64,000 bases of DNA from Macquaria australasica (taxonomy: Eukaryota; Chordata; Actinopteri; Centrarchiformes; Percichthyidae): assembly GCA_005408345.1 (NCBI GenBank), contig SEMN01000007.1, positions 1,951,001 to 2,015,000 on the forward strand, written 5' to 3'. The position numbers were made by a program, and so were the translations under genes. The notes below the pieces were generated by a model that saw only the letters and a program-made list of their open reading frames with translations, searched no databases and was not told the DNA's origin. Shown here one piece after another: positions 48,001 through 60,000 of this stretch; within the stretch, counting starts at the first letter, position 1; the number at the start of each line of letters is the position of its first letter.

Positions 48001-50038
48001 GGGTAGCAGTTCAACAGAGGGCAAACAGATCAAACGTAGCAGGACCCCATCCAGTGAGGGAAAGTCTAAAGAAAAACCTCCCAAACGCAAAAAGCTGGAC
48101 CCTGATGGGAAGTCCCCCTCTCACAGCTCAGGTGGGCGACCATATACGCCTCCTAGTGGTGGCTCAGGCTCTGGGGGAAGCATAAGTGGAGGAGGCTCCA
48201 AGTCTCCTGGTAGTTCAGGACGCTCGCAAACTCCTCCCGGTGGTGCCACACCTCCAATTCCCAAAATCACTATTCAAATCGCAAAAGGGACCATAACTGG
48301 GGGGAAAACATCATCCCATAGTGGATACACCTCCAGCAGCTCAGCCTCAAGCAGCACAGGAGGAGCAGGGGGGACAAGTAGCAGCAAAAGCCATCATTCT
48401 CACTCATCTTCCTCTGGGAAGATCAAGTCCAAGGAAGGCTCCACGACACAAGGCAACAGCTCCAAGCCAGGGAGTGCGGGATTAGGAGGTGGAGGTGGGT
48501 CATCCCAGTCTAAAGGCTCTTCCCAAGGAATGGGTGTTGGCAAACCAGGATCCTCCCCAATCACCAAACATGGGATGTCAGGGCCTGGAGGTAGTGGAGG
48601 TGGAATTGGAAGTGGTAATAAAATTAAGCCTCAGGGGGGCAAGCCTTCTGGGTCTCTTATGAATCCCAACATAAAGCCCAACATCTCCCCTTCTCACTCC
48701 CGCTCCAGTAGCTCTGGTGACAAAATGTCCTCCCCTATGAAAATGCAGCAGTCCCAGGTTCCAGGAACACCTCCTTCTTCCAAGGCTAAATCGCCAATGG
48801 GTTCAGGAGGTGGCAGCTCTGGAGGTTCCAAGTCTTCTTCTGGTGGAGGCATGAGCTCCCAGAAGCCAATGGGTGGGAGCTCCTCCTCTGGTTCTACATC
48901 TTCCTCATCATCCTCCAGCTCATCCTCATCCTCTGGTTCTATGACCTTTTCAGGAGGCTCCCAGTCTCAGTATGGGGGTGGTGGAGGAGGAAGTGGAGGC
49001 AGTGGGGGAGGAGGTGGAGGAGTGGGTGGTCAGAACAATGCAAATAACCCCAACGCCAAAGGGAAGTCTCCCAGTCGAAACAAGAAACCCTCTCTTACCG
49101 CAGTCATAGACAAACTGAAGAGTGTAGGTGGAGGAGGAGTTGGGGAGGATGGTTGTGAGGTAGGGCCACCAGTAGGGGGAACTGGTTCGGGATCTGCTCC
49201 TGGTGGTGGTGGTTCTGGAAATGTTCCCAGCAGTGGACCTTCAAACATGGGTCCTTCCAAGCATGCCTCATCCTCCCAAAGTGGGGAGTATAAGCGGGAA
49301 AAGTCTGATAAAGAGGCAAAAGCAAAAGTGTCTGTTTCACTGCTAAACAGTGGGGATAAAAAGCTGATGGAACCAAAAACAGGAGGGGTGAGCGCAACTG
49401 GTCTGGCCAAAATTATCATTAGCAAACCTGATGGTGGCTCACCAAGTATCAAGGCCAAAGTGACCCTTCAGAAAGCAGGGGAAGGATCTGGTGACTCTAT
49501 GCGTCCCCAAATTTCTAGCCTCAAAGCTTCCCCCCTCTTCAGTGGCTCTACTCCCAAGCATGACCGCTCCTCCCCGAGCCACAGCCGCTCGCCAGGATAC
49601 ACCCCACTCAACCACGACAGTGAGAGCGAGTCGGGTAGCAGCTCAGTGGCCGAGAAGTCCCACCAGAACAGCCCCAGTTCAGACGACGACCAGACCATTC
49701 GCCCGCTTCCCCCCCAGGACTACATGAGCTCCATTCCCCTCAGCTCAGGGGAGAAGCACAAGAAACACAAGAAGGAGAAGAAGAAGCAGAAAGAGAGGGA
49801 GCGGGAGAGGGATAGAGACCGAGAACGGGACAGGGACAAAGAGAAAAAGAAGTCATCTATGTCCATGGGGCCGTCCTCGCATCCAATAAAGGCAGACAGT
49901 TGGTCCCGGTCACCCATCTCAGCTTCAGATTCGTCCTTATCCATGCTGGGTTCAGAGCGTCCATCCCGGCCCAGCCCAATGTATATGAGAAATGAAGATG
50001 ATGACCTCATGGACTCAGCCCTCACTGGCAACCTTTAA
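38921..50038 (+). CDS. med1: Mediator of RNA polymerase II transcription subunit 1, 16 coding exons
   Basis: Coding exons: 38921-39041, 40475-40581, 41518-41596, 41979-42033, 42358-42490, 42700-42728, 42908-42979, 43394-43468, 43790-43953, 44114-44225, 44452-44576, 44682-44809, 45424-45625, 45750-45845, 46002-46107, 46186-50038. All junctions are GT..AG, phases agree, and the total is 5457 bases (1818 residues). Med1 is the nuclear Mediator subunit that docks nuclear receptors and other activators. The folded N-terminal Med1 domain spans roughly residues 40-560, with family blocks such as GSHLSPSGTECYITSDMFYV, YKLPIAPLITGSHPVDN and KVVQRCMSIPVTMRAIRRKA. Two nuclear-receptor boxes follow: LTSLL (675-679) and LMNLL (717-721). 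The rest is a disordered Ser/Gly/Pro-rich tail ending in a KHKKHKKEKKK basic region and EDDDLMDSALTGNL. The human protein is about 1581 residues, so the tail here is longer. Confidence 0.97.
39042..41517 (+). other. med1: med1 introns 1 and 2
   Basis: Intron 1 is 1433 bases and intron 2 is 936 bases (exon 2 lies between). Intron 1 carries an interspersed repeat at about 39900-40130. Nothing else is recognised. Confidence 0.8.
39900..40130 (+). repeat. Interspersed repeat in med1 intron 1
   Basis: It begins GTTGCCACTTTATTAGGTACACCACGCTAAAAC, then has CAGTCCTGCAATAAATGAC and GTCTGCAGCTGAATGTACCAAC. The CACTTTATTAGGTACACC start is a hallmark of a multicopy fish repeat family. The boundaries are approximate and no target duplication was identified. 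Confidence 0.5.
41597..46185 (+). other. med1: med1 introns 3-15
   Basis: Short introns separate the small N-terminal-domain exons. Those above 300 bases are 41597-41978, 42034-42357, 42980-43393, 43469-43789 and 44810-45423. They hold AT-rich unique sequence and a TTG run near 42230-42246. Each has a pyrimidine-rich tract before its AG. Confidence 0.85.
46186..50038 (+). CDS. med1: med1 terminal coding exon (disordered activator-docking tail)
   Basis: This 3.85 kb exon starts after CGCAG at 46181-46185; an open frame continuing 20 bases upstream is intronic. It encodes residues 535-1818. LTSLL is at 46604-46618 and LMNLL at 46730-46744, the two receptor-binding LXXLL boxes, 42 residues apart. 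There is a Q-rich patch near 46520-46560, a conserved block around SSSDSIGPDITEILSDL, a PPKRKKLDPDGKSPSHSS nuclear-localisation-like segment, a poly-Ser run at about 48890-48940 and a poly-Gly run at about 48973-49030. It closes with a Lys-rich and Arg/Asp/Glu-rich charged region (about 49755-49850). Confidence 0.96.
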
Positions 50039-50780
50039 TTTTATTTAGAAAGCCTCTTTTTTTTTCCTCCCACATTTTCAACACATGCCTTTTAACATGC
50101 AAATTAAACATCTATTTATTTAACTAATGCCACAAACTGGAACTAGATACAAGAATATTGTGGCTCTCTGAGTGATTATTGTCCTGTTAAAAATGTATTT
50201 TAATGTCATATTTTACTGTTTTGAGTATCAGCGTATAATATCTGGGGATTGGGATCCCAGTTTTATATGAAAGTGGTTCATTGTCATCCAAATCCACCCC
50301 AGAATACCAACTTCCTTAAGCCTCATTAAGGAATGGCTTTACACAGTATATTTTCAGAGAAATTTACGTTATTTTTGTCTTACCTGTGATGTCAGAAGGT
50401 CTTTACTGTCGGTAAATGTTATTTCATTTTCTTTTCACATTTAATACATCTGCTGCTGTTCGTATGTCATTGTTGTTAAAAACATACCAGATTGCCATTA
50501 TACTGTTTGTTGCTGTTAGTATGACAACTGTTAAAAAACAAAGTATGCAAGAAGGGTGCAGTGTTCAGTTGTCTTGTTTTTAAGATCCAACTGGGAATTT
50601 TTAGATTTTGATACATTTTAAGCTGTTGATGTGTAAATTAGTGTAGGTAAAGAAGACTGCAACTGATGGTGGTGGTGGTGATGATGATAATGGAGGAAAA
50701 GTAACATGCTGGTAATTTTTTAACTGTAGAAGTTTTGGAAGCTTGAAATAAACATTTCACTTCTGAATAAAAATCACTGT
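50039..50780 (+). terminator. med1: med1 3' UTR and polyadenylation signals
   Basis: After TAA at 50036-50038, an AT-rich UTR leads to two AATAAA signals at 50747-50752 and 50766-50771. These imply cleavage shortly downstream and a UTR of about 0.75 kb. Confidence 0.75.
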
Positions 50781-50867
50781 CACATTTCTGTCTTAAGTTT
50801 ATGTCAGGCAAGATCAGTAGAAAGATCAACTGTAGCAGTGCAATGGTTGTAGTCAATGGTGGAAGAA

Positions 50868-51030
50868 GTATTCATATCCTGTACTTAAGTAAAAGTACTA
50901 ATACCAGACTGAATGTGAAAATACTCCACTACAAGGAATAGTCCTGCATTCAAAACTTAATTACTACTGAAAGTATGTATTATCAGCAAAATATACTTAA
51001 AAGTATCAAAAGCACAAGGTCAGTGTTTTA
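50868..51030. repeat. Interspersed repeat fragment related to the 5346-6062 element
   Basis: GGTGGAAGAAGTATTCATATCCTGTACTTAAGTAAAAGTACTAATACCAGACTG is the reverse-strand counterpart of the right end of the 5.3-6.1 kb element. It lies about 100 bases after the med1 poly(A) signals. The far terminus is not recognisable. Confidence 0.6.
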
Positions 51031-54000
51031 CTATTATATGTGATGTTTTTGGATTGATATTACCGGTGCATTAATGTGCATGTTGCATTTTACTGCTGTA
51101 GATGTTTAAGGTTGTGCTAATTTTAACAACTTTATATACTGTTGAGTAGTTAATGCTTCATCTTCTATAAGATCATGTTTGTAGAATCACTGTCCTGTGA
51201 CAATCACGTATCTTTGACAATGCATTTTCTAGCTAATCCCAAGTTGTTTTTTTTAATAGTTTATTTAGCTTAAGAAGTAGGAGACTTTAATACTACATTT
51301 AATGCTTATAAATATTTTTTGATCATTTAACTTCCTAACTATTGAATGTTGAATGAATGGGTCAAGATGTCAAGTATATCTTTTTTTTTTTTGCTTGAGC
51401 AAGAGTCAACTGCTCCTCTGCAAAGCAACACTAGATGGCAGCAGTGGATCAGGGTGCACAATCACTGTTAGCAAAGTGTTTTTTTTTGTTTTTTTTACAC
51501 ACTCCCAGAGGTAATGGGTAGAGGTTAAATGAAATTTCACGCCTTTATTCACAGGTATTACAGAAGATTTGTGAAATCATGATGCAGCCAGAGGGACAGA
51601 GCAGTAGGACTGAAAAGGCAAAAACAAATCAGGACGGTCACTAGGAATGTTGTCATCAAATAAAATAAAAAATGAATTATTAAAATCAGCTGCTCAATGC
51701 ATCATCCAGAGGACTTCTCTGTTCACTGGGACCAAGCTACCACAGGGTAGACAAAATGTCATCTCAAACCTATAAGCACAGGTACAAGTACTGCTACTAA
51801 TGTGGCTCAGCTGTAAAGGAGGTCTGGCAGTCAGCAATGCTCTGATTAACAAGCGGCAAAATTATTTATGATAAGTTGAACAGTCTAGAAAATATGATGG
51901 TTGTATTAAATGGCAGGCAACCAAATGTGATACAGATTTGTAGTACAGTTTCAGTGGGCAATTGGGTTAATGAAATCCTTTTTTTCTATTAATTGTTTCG
52001 AAGAGTTATTATTTTGTGTGCTCCAAGATGAGGCACTTTTTTTAGAGCATTGGCTCCACACCTTGTGAGATGTCTACTTGTGACCCCTCGTCACCAGTTG
52101 CATGTCTACCGGTTGTGACCAGTTCATCCAGAGAGTGACTTTTTTTCCCCTTGCATTATGTGGATCATTTTCAGAGGTAAACTTGTCCAGTAATTCACAA
52201 GAAAACGAGCAAATATTAGAGGAAAGTCTGGCAAAACAAACACAGGTACATATTTTCTGCTTTCTTATTCTGTTAATCATCTTGTGACCCTTTAGATTTC
52301 TTGTTTTTGAGGGTAATGGCTGTCCCTTTTCAATACATGGAGGCTTAGAAGTGAAGATACAATGCCAGCAAACAGCATAGTGGTAAATCAATACAATATA
52401 TTCCTGTATAGACTGAAAGAAAAGAAATACATTCTAACCTTTGACACTCATTGTGTCCCATATGACACCATACAAAAGCAAACTTGACTCCAAGGCTCCC
52501 AGTCAGCTGATCTTCTGACCCATCGCCTCACTTCTCTCCAGCTCTGCTGACTGGGCAGGTTTTTTTTTCCCCACCAGAAGCCCTGCTAAACTGCTTAGCG
52601 GACACAAATAAATGGGGTCTCTTTGTATTAAAAATCTCTTATTATGTAGTCACTTGCTTCGAAAAGAAACGTGACACTCAGCTCAAACGGCAGAAGTGTA
52701 TCATCAACCATGTGCACTTTAACTGGCAGCAGCTTGCTTAGGGCGACTGCTTAGCAGTTGGTTGGCTTCCCATTCCTGTCAGTGTCCCAAAGAGCCCAGC
52801 TGAAGGGCCCCTGAGGGAGGTCATCTAACCCTTTGTTCTGTATATGTACTAATTCGCCCTAAGGATGGATGCTGAAAAGTGTCATATTCAGCTAAATACT
52901 TTCCAGCATCACTGTAGGAGGTTGCTTGAACGTCATTGTGGTTTGATCTGTCCTTGTAAAAACACCTCACACGTCTTCCTGCTGTTGAGCTGCAGCACAA
53001 TCCGCTCCTCGCTGTCTTTGTGATTGGTATCAATTTTACTCTTATGTTTTCTTGACATTGGCTTTAATTCCTCATTGTTTGGGGTCTGTGGGAAATAATA
53101 ATAATAATCGCATCAACCTAATTTCTGCCTTTAAGTATTGAAGTGTTAACTCTTTCCTTTGCCTCACACTTGCACATTGGATGAAGCTGACAAAAAACGT
53201 ATTTTAAAAAATGCATATACGTATACATATGACCTCAAAGCATTGTCATTACACCAAATAAGGAAATGTTTTATGTTTTATAAGTTACATGGGCTATGCA
53301 TGAACATTTATATGTTCCTTTGTGTGCCATTTACAGACTATCACAGTGATAAAACAATGTTAAGTATGTTGTTTCTGTAAAATAGGGGTCTCCAGGACCC
53401 CTAACAGAACATGAGGGTTAATAAGAGAAGCCAATAGATTCAGCTGACTGGTACACCGAGTCTACATATTTCACCGACTACCACATCCTCAGTTTCTCCT
53501 GACCTCAAACACAGAGGTTGCGATACACAGCAAGCCCTCTACAGTGTTCCTGCTAGTGGACAACCCAATTCTACAATGGTGCATGAAAAGGATGCAACGC
53601 AGCAGCTCGCAGTAAGATCTAAAATCGAAACTGAATCAATAATTCACATGAGGGTTTGAATTTGTCTGTTTCATTCAGCCACATGAGTAGAATGATGTTG
53701 CTGAAAAGGCCTTGGTGGGGAAAGAAGTACAGATGGATAGAGGTGCTCCCCAACATTTCTCAATCCATTTGCTCTCACAAACACAAGTATACTGGAGAGA
53801 CTTTGGTACATTTAAATGACAGCAGGAAGTAGCCTTCTGCTGTGGAAGCTCCTTTAGTTATTAAAATGTTTAGATTTATAAGGTAATAGGCCTTTTTCAC
53901 AGAAGACATTTTGACGTGTCGCAGTAATAACAGAAAATAACAGGTGTCAGTAATAAAATGATTAATGGCTGGATTCCATTTAGCTGCACACATTCAGATA

Positions 54001-54529
54001 CTACCAAGCACTTCATTGCAGTCAATGTACTCATTTCTGCCTGGCCTTTCCAACCAATTTGTCAAATACCAAGGAAATAAAAGAAAGCCTGAGACTGCAA
54101 GCTCCTCTCCTCGTTTCTCCCATCTGCAGCTCCTTGACTCTCTATTCCCTGTCAACCTTTTCAAACTGCTGATCCGCGCTTTTCTTCAGCACGGCTAATT
54201 TCTCTATTGTCGACCCTGCCACTCAAACTTCCTGCCTGGCTTTACACTCGGCCTTACTGCTTGGAATATATCCACATTATACTCTTTCATCATTCCTCAA
54301 ACACAAGCAGGTCTCTGTGATGTTACTGAGCAGTTTCTGATCTGGTCGGCTGACAGAAATACAGCTTCTTTTTAACTTTATAATAATAAATAAATAACTA
54401 TTTTAAGTCTTGTTATTTTCATGGATAGTCACTTTCTCGCATGTGCTGACATTTTAACATTTCATCACAGAGTACTCTGCACCAAAAAAATTCTTGACTG
54501 TCGATGTATATTTTGCTGTTGAATTCGGC
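51031..54529. other. Gene-free interval downstream of med1
   Basis: AT-rich DNA with poly-T tracts near 51380 and 51480. A less AT-rich unique block at about 52725-52940 could be conserved noncoding sequence. No exon of fbxl20, the mammalian neighbour downstream of MED1, was recognised. Confidence 0.55.
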
Positions 54530-55130
54530 TTTAACATATTTTTAGCCATGGTACCAGTGTGATTAGATGTCTATGTCTGTCTGCCACTTTGGTCAAGACT
54601 GAAATATATCCACAACTATTTAATGGATTGCCATGAAACTTTGTGCAGACTCTAATGGTCCTCAGATTGCGATTTTTTTCTCTAGTGCCACCAGCAGGTT
54701 GACATTTTTGCTTCAGAGTGAAATATCTCGACAACTATTGGATTGATTGCCATGAAATTTGCTGCAGATATTCAAGCTCCCAAGAGGATAAATTGAAATG
54801 ACTTTGGTGATCCAATGACTTCTCATCTAGTGCCATCATCAGGTCTAAATTTCAGTTTGCCAAATTCTTTGTTTTATGACCAGATACCTGCAGAGCTAAT
54901 GACGTTCCCATCAGCCTCAGCTGCAGTTTGTGTTCAGTGCTAATTAGCTAATGTTAGCACACTAACAGGCTAAGCTAAAATGGCGAACATGGTAAACATT
55001 ATACCTGAACATCAGCATGTCACTGTGAGCATGTTAGCATGCTGATGTTAGCATTTAGCTAAAAGCATCACTGTGCCTAAGTACAGCCTCAGAGGGCCAC
55101 CAGCATGGCTATAGCCTCTTAGTCGTGTTA
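54530..55130. repeat. Multicopy fish repeat with internal reiterated motif
   Basis: It runs from TTTTTAGCCATGGTACCAGTGTG to GGCTATAGCCTCTTAGTCGTG. It contains two diverged copies of a unit with GAAATAT.TC.ACAACTAT..GATTGCCATGAAA (about 54600 and 54720). Its right part is rich in GCTAA/TTAGC words (GTTAGCATGCTGATGTTAGCATTTAGC). A shorter relative lies at 59615-60000. No transposase frame is seen. Confidence 0.6.
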
Positions 55131-57599
55131 CTCCCTCTGTTACTGCCTTTTAAACTCACTCTTAAGACCAGCCACAATCTGCCAAGGGTTATCATCGCAA
55201 TAGATACTCTGTCCATTTTCATTTGTCACATGTCTCACTTGTCTCCTCTCTCTACATCTCAAGAGAAAATGTGCTGGCCAAATTTCATGTGCAGCTGATT
55301 CTCTTTAGTACCATCTTGTAGTACTCAAAGGTCCAATATCATTTCTCGTCCCATCATTAGAGTCAATTTTCAGCTCCTTTTCATCAGGAATAGTTCCTCT
55401 GCCAATTCCTCCTTTCCTCCTCTCACGTGCCCTCTTCTGATTTTTTCTTTTCTTCTTCTGCAATCTCAGCTGTAACCTTGACTCTTTCTCTCTGTTTCAG
55501 CTCCCGTTTTGCCTTTTTCTGTCTTCATTGGTTGAAGAGGTAAAGTTATAGCTACGTTGGCAATAATATGATGCAGCCATGCTCATTTGTTTCAAAAGAT
55601 AGTGTGCGTTACAATCTCATCACTGCAGTGTACAGATTTATTACATTTCAGGCATGTGAGACACAAAAGATGCAGACGGCGAGTTCAGCAAATTGCCGTC
55701 TCCTCTTCAGCACATAAGGAAGTGCTGCAGTTCATGACTGTTGATGAGCTGTATACCATGGAAATAACCTCCCAGCTTATCCTGTAGATAAGCAAGCAAG
55801 AGGAGGCAGTCATTTGCCAGTTAGTTAAGCTTTATAGCTGCACACAGTTCGCTTTGGGAGGCAAAGGAGGGAGAAGGGGGAGAGAAGGGGGTGAAAAGAA
55901 GAGGAAGTAAAAATAAAGGCAAAAGAAGGAGTGAGGAGAGGAGAGTGTAGATGTATTTTCAGCCTGAGAGTGCTACATCCTGAGCCACAGACAAACTCCA
56001 GCTATGCTCTCTGAAGTAAGGCAGCAGCTAACAGCATGAAGGCAGTGGAACATTTTATCTTTGCTCGAAGGTTGCTGTCTGAGCAAATTGAGTCTTAAAT
56101 TTAATAACAAGTTCCTGGTATTACTCAACAATGATAGAAATACAACGGTGTCACTGTGCCACTAATTCTTTTGTGTGTGTGTGTGTGCGTGGTCATGTAG
56201 ATCAGCATCAGGCACTGAATAATAAATGTTCTGACAAGAAATAGCAACCACAGCTGAATGGACTGAGACTGGAATTTAATTTAACCCACTTTTTCATGTA
56301 CAAGTTCCTGCACGTGAACCATGAACAATTGTGGATTCATTTGTTGCTGTTGAATTTATTCCTTGGAGGGAAATAATTGCTTTTGTAAGTTCATGAGCAG
56401 TTTGCATATTCATTTTGATATTACAGAATTAAAATCATTCTAGTTCGAGCTGGAAAATTTTTTTTTACTTCATGACCTCACGTGCTTCGTGGGAACAGTT
56501 TATGGTTTTGTGGCTTTGCAGGTCTTTTTAAAATGCTGCGCTGAGGCAAGTTTCCCTAACTGTATCAAGCTTTAGAGTTATGCTGAGGCAAACTGAAGTA
56601 AGTGGCTGTAAAAGTGTATTGCTTGCGAAACATCAGCAAAACTGAAGGAAGTGAAGGTACACCTAAGTTTATGGCTATGGTGTGTCAACACTAAGCATTT
56701 CACTGTAGTTTCCCTCTTATTCAAGACATTTTGGAATTAAAGCCACTGCAAGAGTTGCAGCCCAAACATGTGATGAATGGACACTTACATGGATGGCTGG
56801 TAATGTTATGGTGTTATGTGTAATGTAAAATGTTGCAAATGGGCTCATTTTCTGCTTTGCAGCAGGACAATGGCAAGTGTTCAGCACCATGGAGAGTTCT
56901 ACACCACGCCATATGCAGTATATTGAATTGCCACAATATAAAATGTTGAGCTTGATTCCATTCCTGACCTTGGAAACAGCAGTTCTAATCACAGGGTCCA
57001 CTTACTTGGTTTTTCAGGGCTTTTAGCCACATCTCATGGCCTTCGCCAGTGAATACTGATAAAGCTGCATAAACTCCATCTGCTCCTTAATGAAAAAAGA
57101 AACAGGCAAGTGGACTTGAAGTGAAGTTTTTTTTAAATCAAAAATATAAAATGGGTTTTTAGTCTTGCCAGGTCATTTTATTCACCGCTTGTCATTTCCT
57201 AGAAATGCTCCCTTGGATGAGCTACTTAAGTATCCCTGGCATACAGTGGGCTCTTGTGGTAAAACCATGAGGAAATCCATATTTTTTCGTTTTATTGGTT
57301 TAGCAATTCTCCTCTGATTTCTAAGCAGGAAAATGTTTTTTTTCAGCGAGCAGAACCTAAGTTACAATTACTTCATGTCCAAAGTAACATGTCATGTCAA
57401 GTCACAAGATATATATTCCCTCAGCTGTGGCAATGAGGTGTCCCTCCATCGCATGCACCACCTAAACCAAACATTATTATGGGCAGTAGTTCAAACTGAA
57501 GGGCTTTAGTATCTGTGATAGAGTAGGTCATTTGGCCAGTGTCCTCCACTCGTTTCGCCTGTCGGTAGCTGTATTTCTGCATGATGATGTGTCTGTAAG
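55131..57599. other. Gene-free interval
   Basis: Unique AT-rich DNA with a 28-base hairpin at 55674-55701, a purine-rich tract at 55860-55950 and a GT run near 56173-56188. No exon is recognised. Confidence 0.55.
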
Positions 57600-57740
57600 G
57601 CTATCTGTAGCACTCATTAAAAAGAAATGGCAGTCTATTGTCCTTATAATCCCCGTGGGGCCGGGGTGTGAGTCAGCGAATGGCAGTGCCAACCCCTTTT
57701 GGCATGTCCAACACAAACCCCAATGTCATTCTGGCCACCT
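57600..57740. promoter_or_regulatory. Candidate conserved noncoding block
   Basis: This is unique, GC-balanced sequence with CTCATTAAAAAGAAATGG, GTGAGTCAGCGAATGGC (AP-1/MAF-like core TGAGTCAGC) and TTTTGGCATGTCC. It has no coding pattern. The regulatory call is inference. Confidence 0.2.
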
Positions 57741-59051
57741 GCCTATCCCTCTCTCTTTCTCTCAAAGAATCACTGCTGCTGAAAATCCATCTTTTTTCAA
57801 TGTCTCTCTCTGAAAATATATTACTGCATTACTCCTGTAGACACTTATAGGGATGAACTCTGGGAGTGCTGCTCCATTGTGGGTTTATAGAGACTTTATT
57901 GTTCTTTTTGGCATGACATCTATAAGAGTCTATTTTATTACTCCTGGGATTTTAGTCCTGCTCTAAGGCTTGTGTAATATCTTAAAATGTATTACTATTA
58001 TGCTAAAATTGATTACAAAATGTAGTTCTTTTTCTTGAAGGGCATATTAATGTCCCCAATCTTTCCTGCACTAGAATTATTTCTGTGAGTCTAATACATC
58101 CTCTGTTAGGTGTGAATGTTATCACTTACAATATGTGAAAGGCATTTTAGCCTATTAACAATTTTATTTTACTCTTTCAAATCCTATTTAAATGCGTCTT
58201 TTTATATTGTCTTGTGTTTCTGTAATATCTTGTCTTAATACCTTTTATGCCTTATGTAAAGCCCTTTACATTGCCTTGCTGTTGAAAGGTGCTATACAAA
58301 TAAACTTGCCTTGCCTATAAAGTAAATATAAGTTTGGCAGCCAGTGGTTTACATTCATTGCACTACAATAAGAAAACTTACATACTTAAAACACACTTGA
58401 GCTGGATGCACTGTATATTCCCACTGTATCTGACAATTACTAACCTTCCAATCTTGTTTAGAGGATTGAAAAAAATGAAATGAACATCAACATAGAAAAT
58501 GCACCTCGTTCCCACAAGAATAAGATGGTAATGTGGCAGTGATAAAAAATTAATCAGGCACCTAAAGTTGGTGCCGTTACAGTATGAACTGTATTGCTAA
58601 ATAACAGAAACGGAGAAACTCTCAAAATGTGAAAAGAACACTTTCAACATTTATGAATTTTAATGAGCCCAATAAGTGCATAAATAATGTTGGAATTGTT
58701 CCAATGTCATCATCACATCATGCCTCTATATGTTATCATAGCTTGCCTTGTGGCATCTGGTCTTTTCTCTCCACACATACTGTAAATCCACACATATCCC
58801 CACATTCAATTTTGTTTTTCACAAATCATAAATCGTATCACACGTGCACACACGGTCATGTGAAGCAGCTATAAACATATATGAGAGTAAAATGTGAGAA
58901 TAAATTCATGTCTAACAGATTCACTGCTAAAGGGTTGCTGTAGTATCATCCAAAATGAGACCAGGTTGAGGTTGTAATTGTGAATGTGGTTAATGTTCAC
59001 TTAAATATGGCCTTGTTCAGTATGAATAGATGCCATTTTGCTATAGTGGGT

Positions 59052-59052
<1 letters not shown>
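57741..59052. other. Gene-free interval
   Basis: AT-rich sequence surrounding the retroelement tail at 58200-58318. No exon was recognised. Confidence 0.55.
58200..58318 (+). repeat. Retroelement 3' tail fragment
   Basis: It has TGTAAAGCCCTTTACATTGCCTTGCTGTTGAAAGGTGCTATACAAATAAACTTGCCTTGCC, a recurring fish retroelement tail with an AATAAA-like end. The family is not assigned. Confidence 0.5.

Positions 59053-59118
<66 letters not shown>
59053..59118. repeat. (CA)n microsatellite
   Basis: This is a 66-base uninterrupted CA run. Confidence 0.98.
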
Positions 59119-59124
<6 letters not shown>

Positions 59125-59614
59125 TCTCATAAATGCATTCACTCCATAACCTTGACCCTAAAGTGAGGTCCTTATCCTAAACAGTTAAAGCACTAAGGAC
59201 CAAACCAAATATCCTGCCAAAAGGACTGAATTCTAAACTGGTTCAAATGTTGTAGTCTTAGTTTTAGCTCATATCATCTATCAAAACTATGACAAACAGA
59301 CATATGATCATGCGCACACATTATCACACACCGACAGTCTGTGAGCAGACACACTTGGCACAGAAGATCTGCCTCTGGAGCTAAATATAGCTGTCACATT
59401 TGTTGAGCAAGTGATTTTGACTTTGCCTCTACAAGTAAATCTGGCTTTCTGTCTTATTTGTGTCAAAATATGCAAAATGAAATAAAAACTAGAGTAACAC
59501 AAAATGGAAGTAAGTAAGTTCAGAATTTGTAGTTACTTTCCACCTGTTCATGATATTAACACTGGCACTGTCTGCAGCTACCTTGGTTAGCAGTTTGTCA
59601 GGTTACCCAACTCT

Positions 59615-60000
59615 TTTTTAGCCATGCTAGCGGCGTGGGGTGTTGGTCCGTCTGTCGGTCCAACACTTTGGTCCAGACTGAAATATCTCTGTTGGATGGA
59701 TTACCATGAAATTCTGTACAGATTCCCAGGGGGTGAATCTTAATGACTATGATGATCCCTAACTTCCCCACGAGGTTCATTTTCAGTGACATATCCCAAC
59801 AACTATGAGATGGATTGCCATGACGTTTTGTACAGACATCCATGTCGACCCTCAGGATGAATTGTAATAACTTATATCCCCTAACTTTATATCGCCGGCG
59901 CCACCATCAGGTCAAATGTCTTGACCCAATACTTGCTAAGCAAATGACATTCCTATCAGCCGAAGATGTACTTTGTATTTAGTGGTGGGTATATAAACTG
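59615..60000. repeat. Second copy of the 54.5 kb repeat family, truncated
   Basis: It starts TTTTTTTAGCCATGCTAGCGG and carries two GAAATATCTC/CATATCCCAACAACTATGAGATGGATTGCCATGA-type units. It stops before the GCTAA-rich right part present in the 54.5-55.1 kb copy. Confidence 0.6.
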
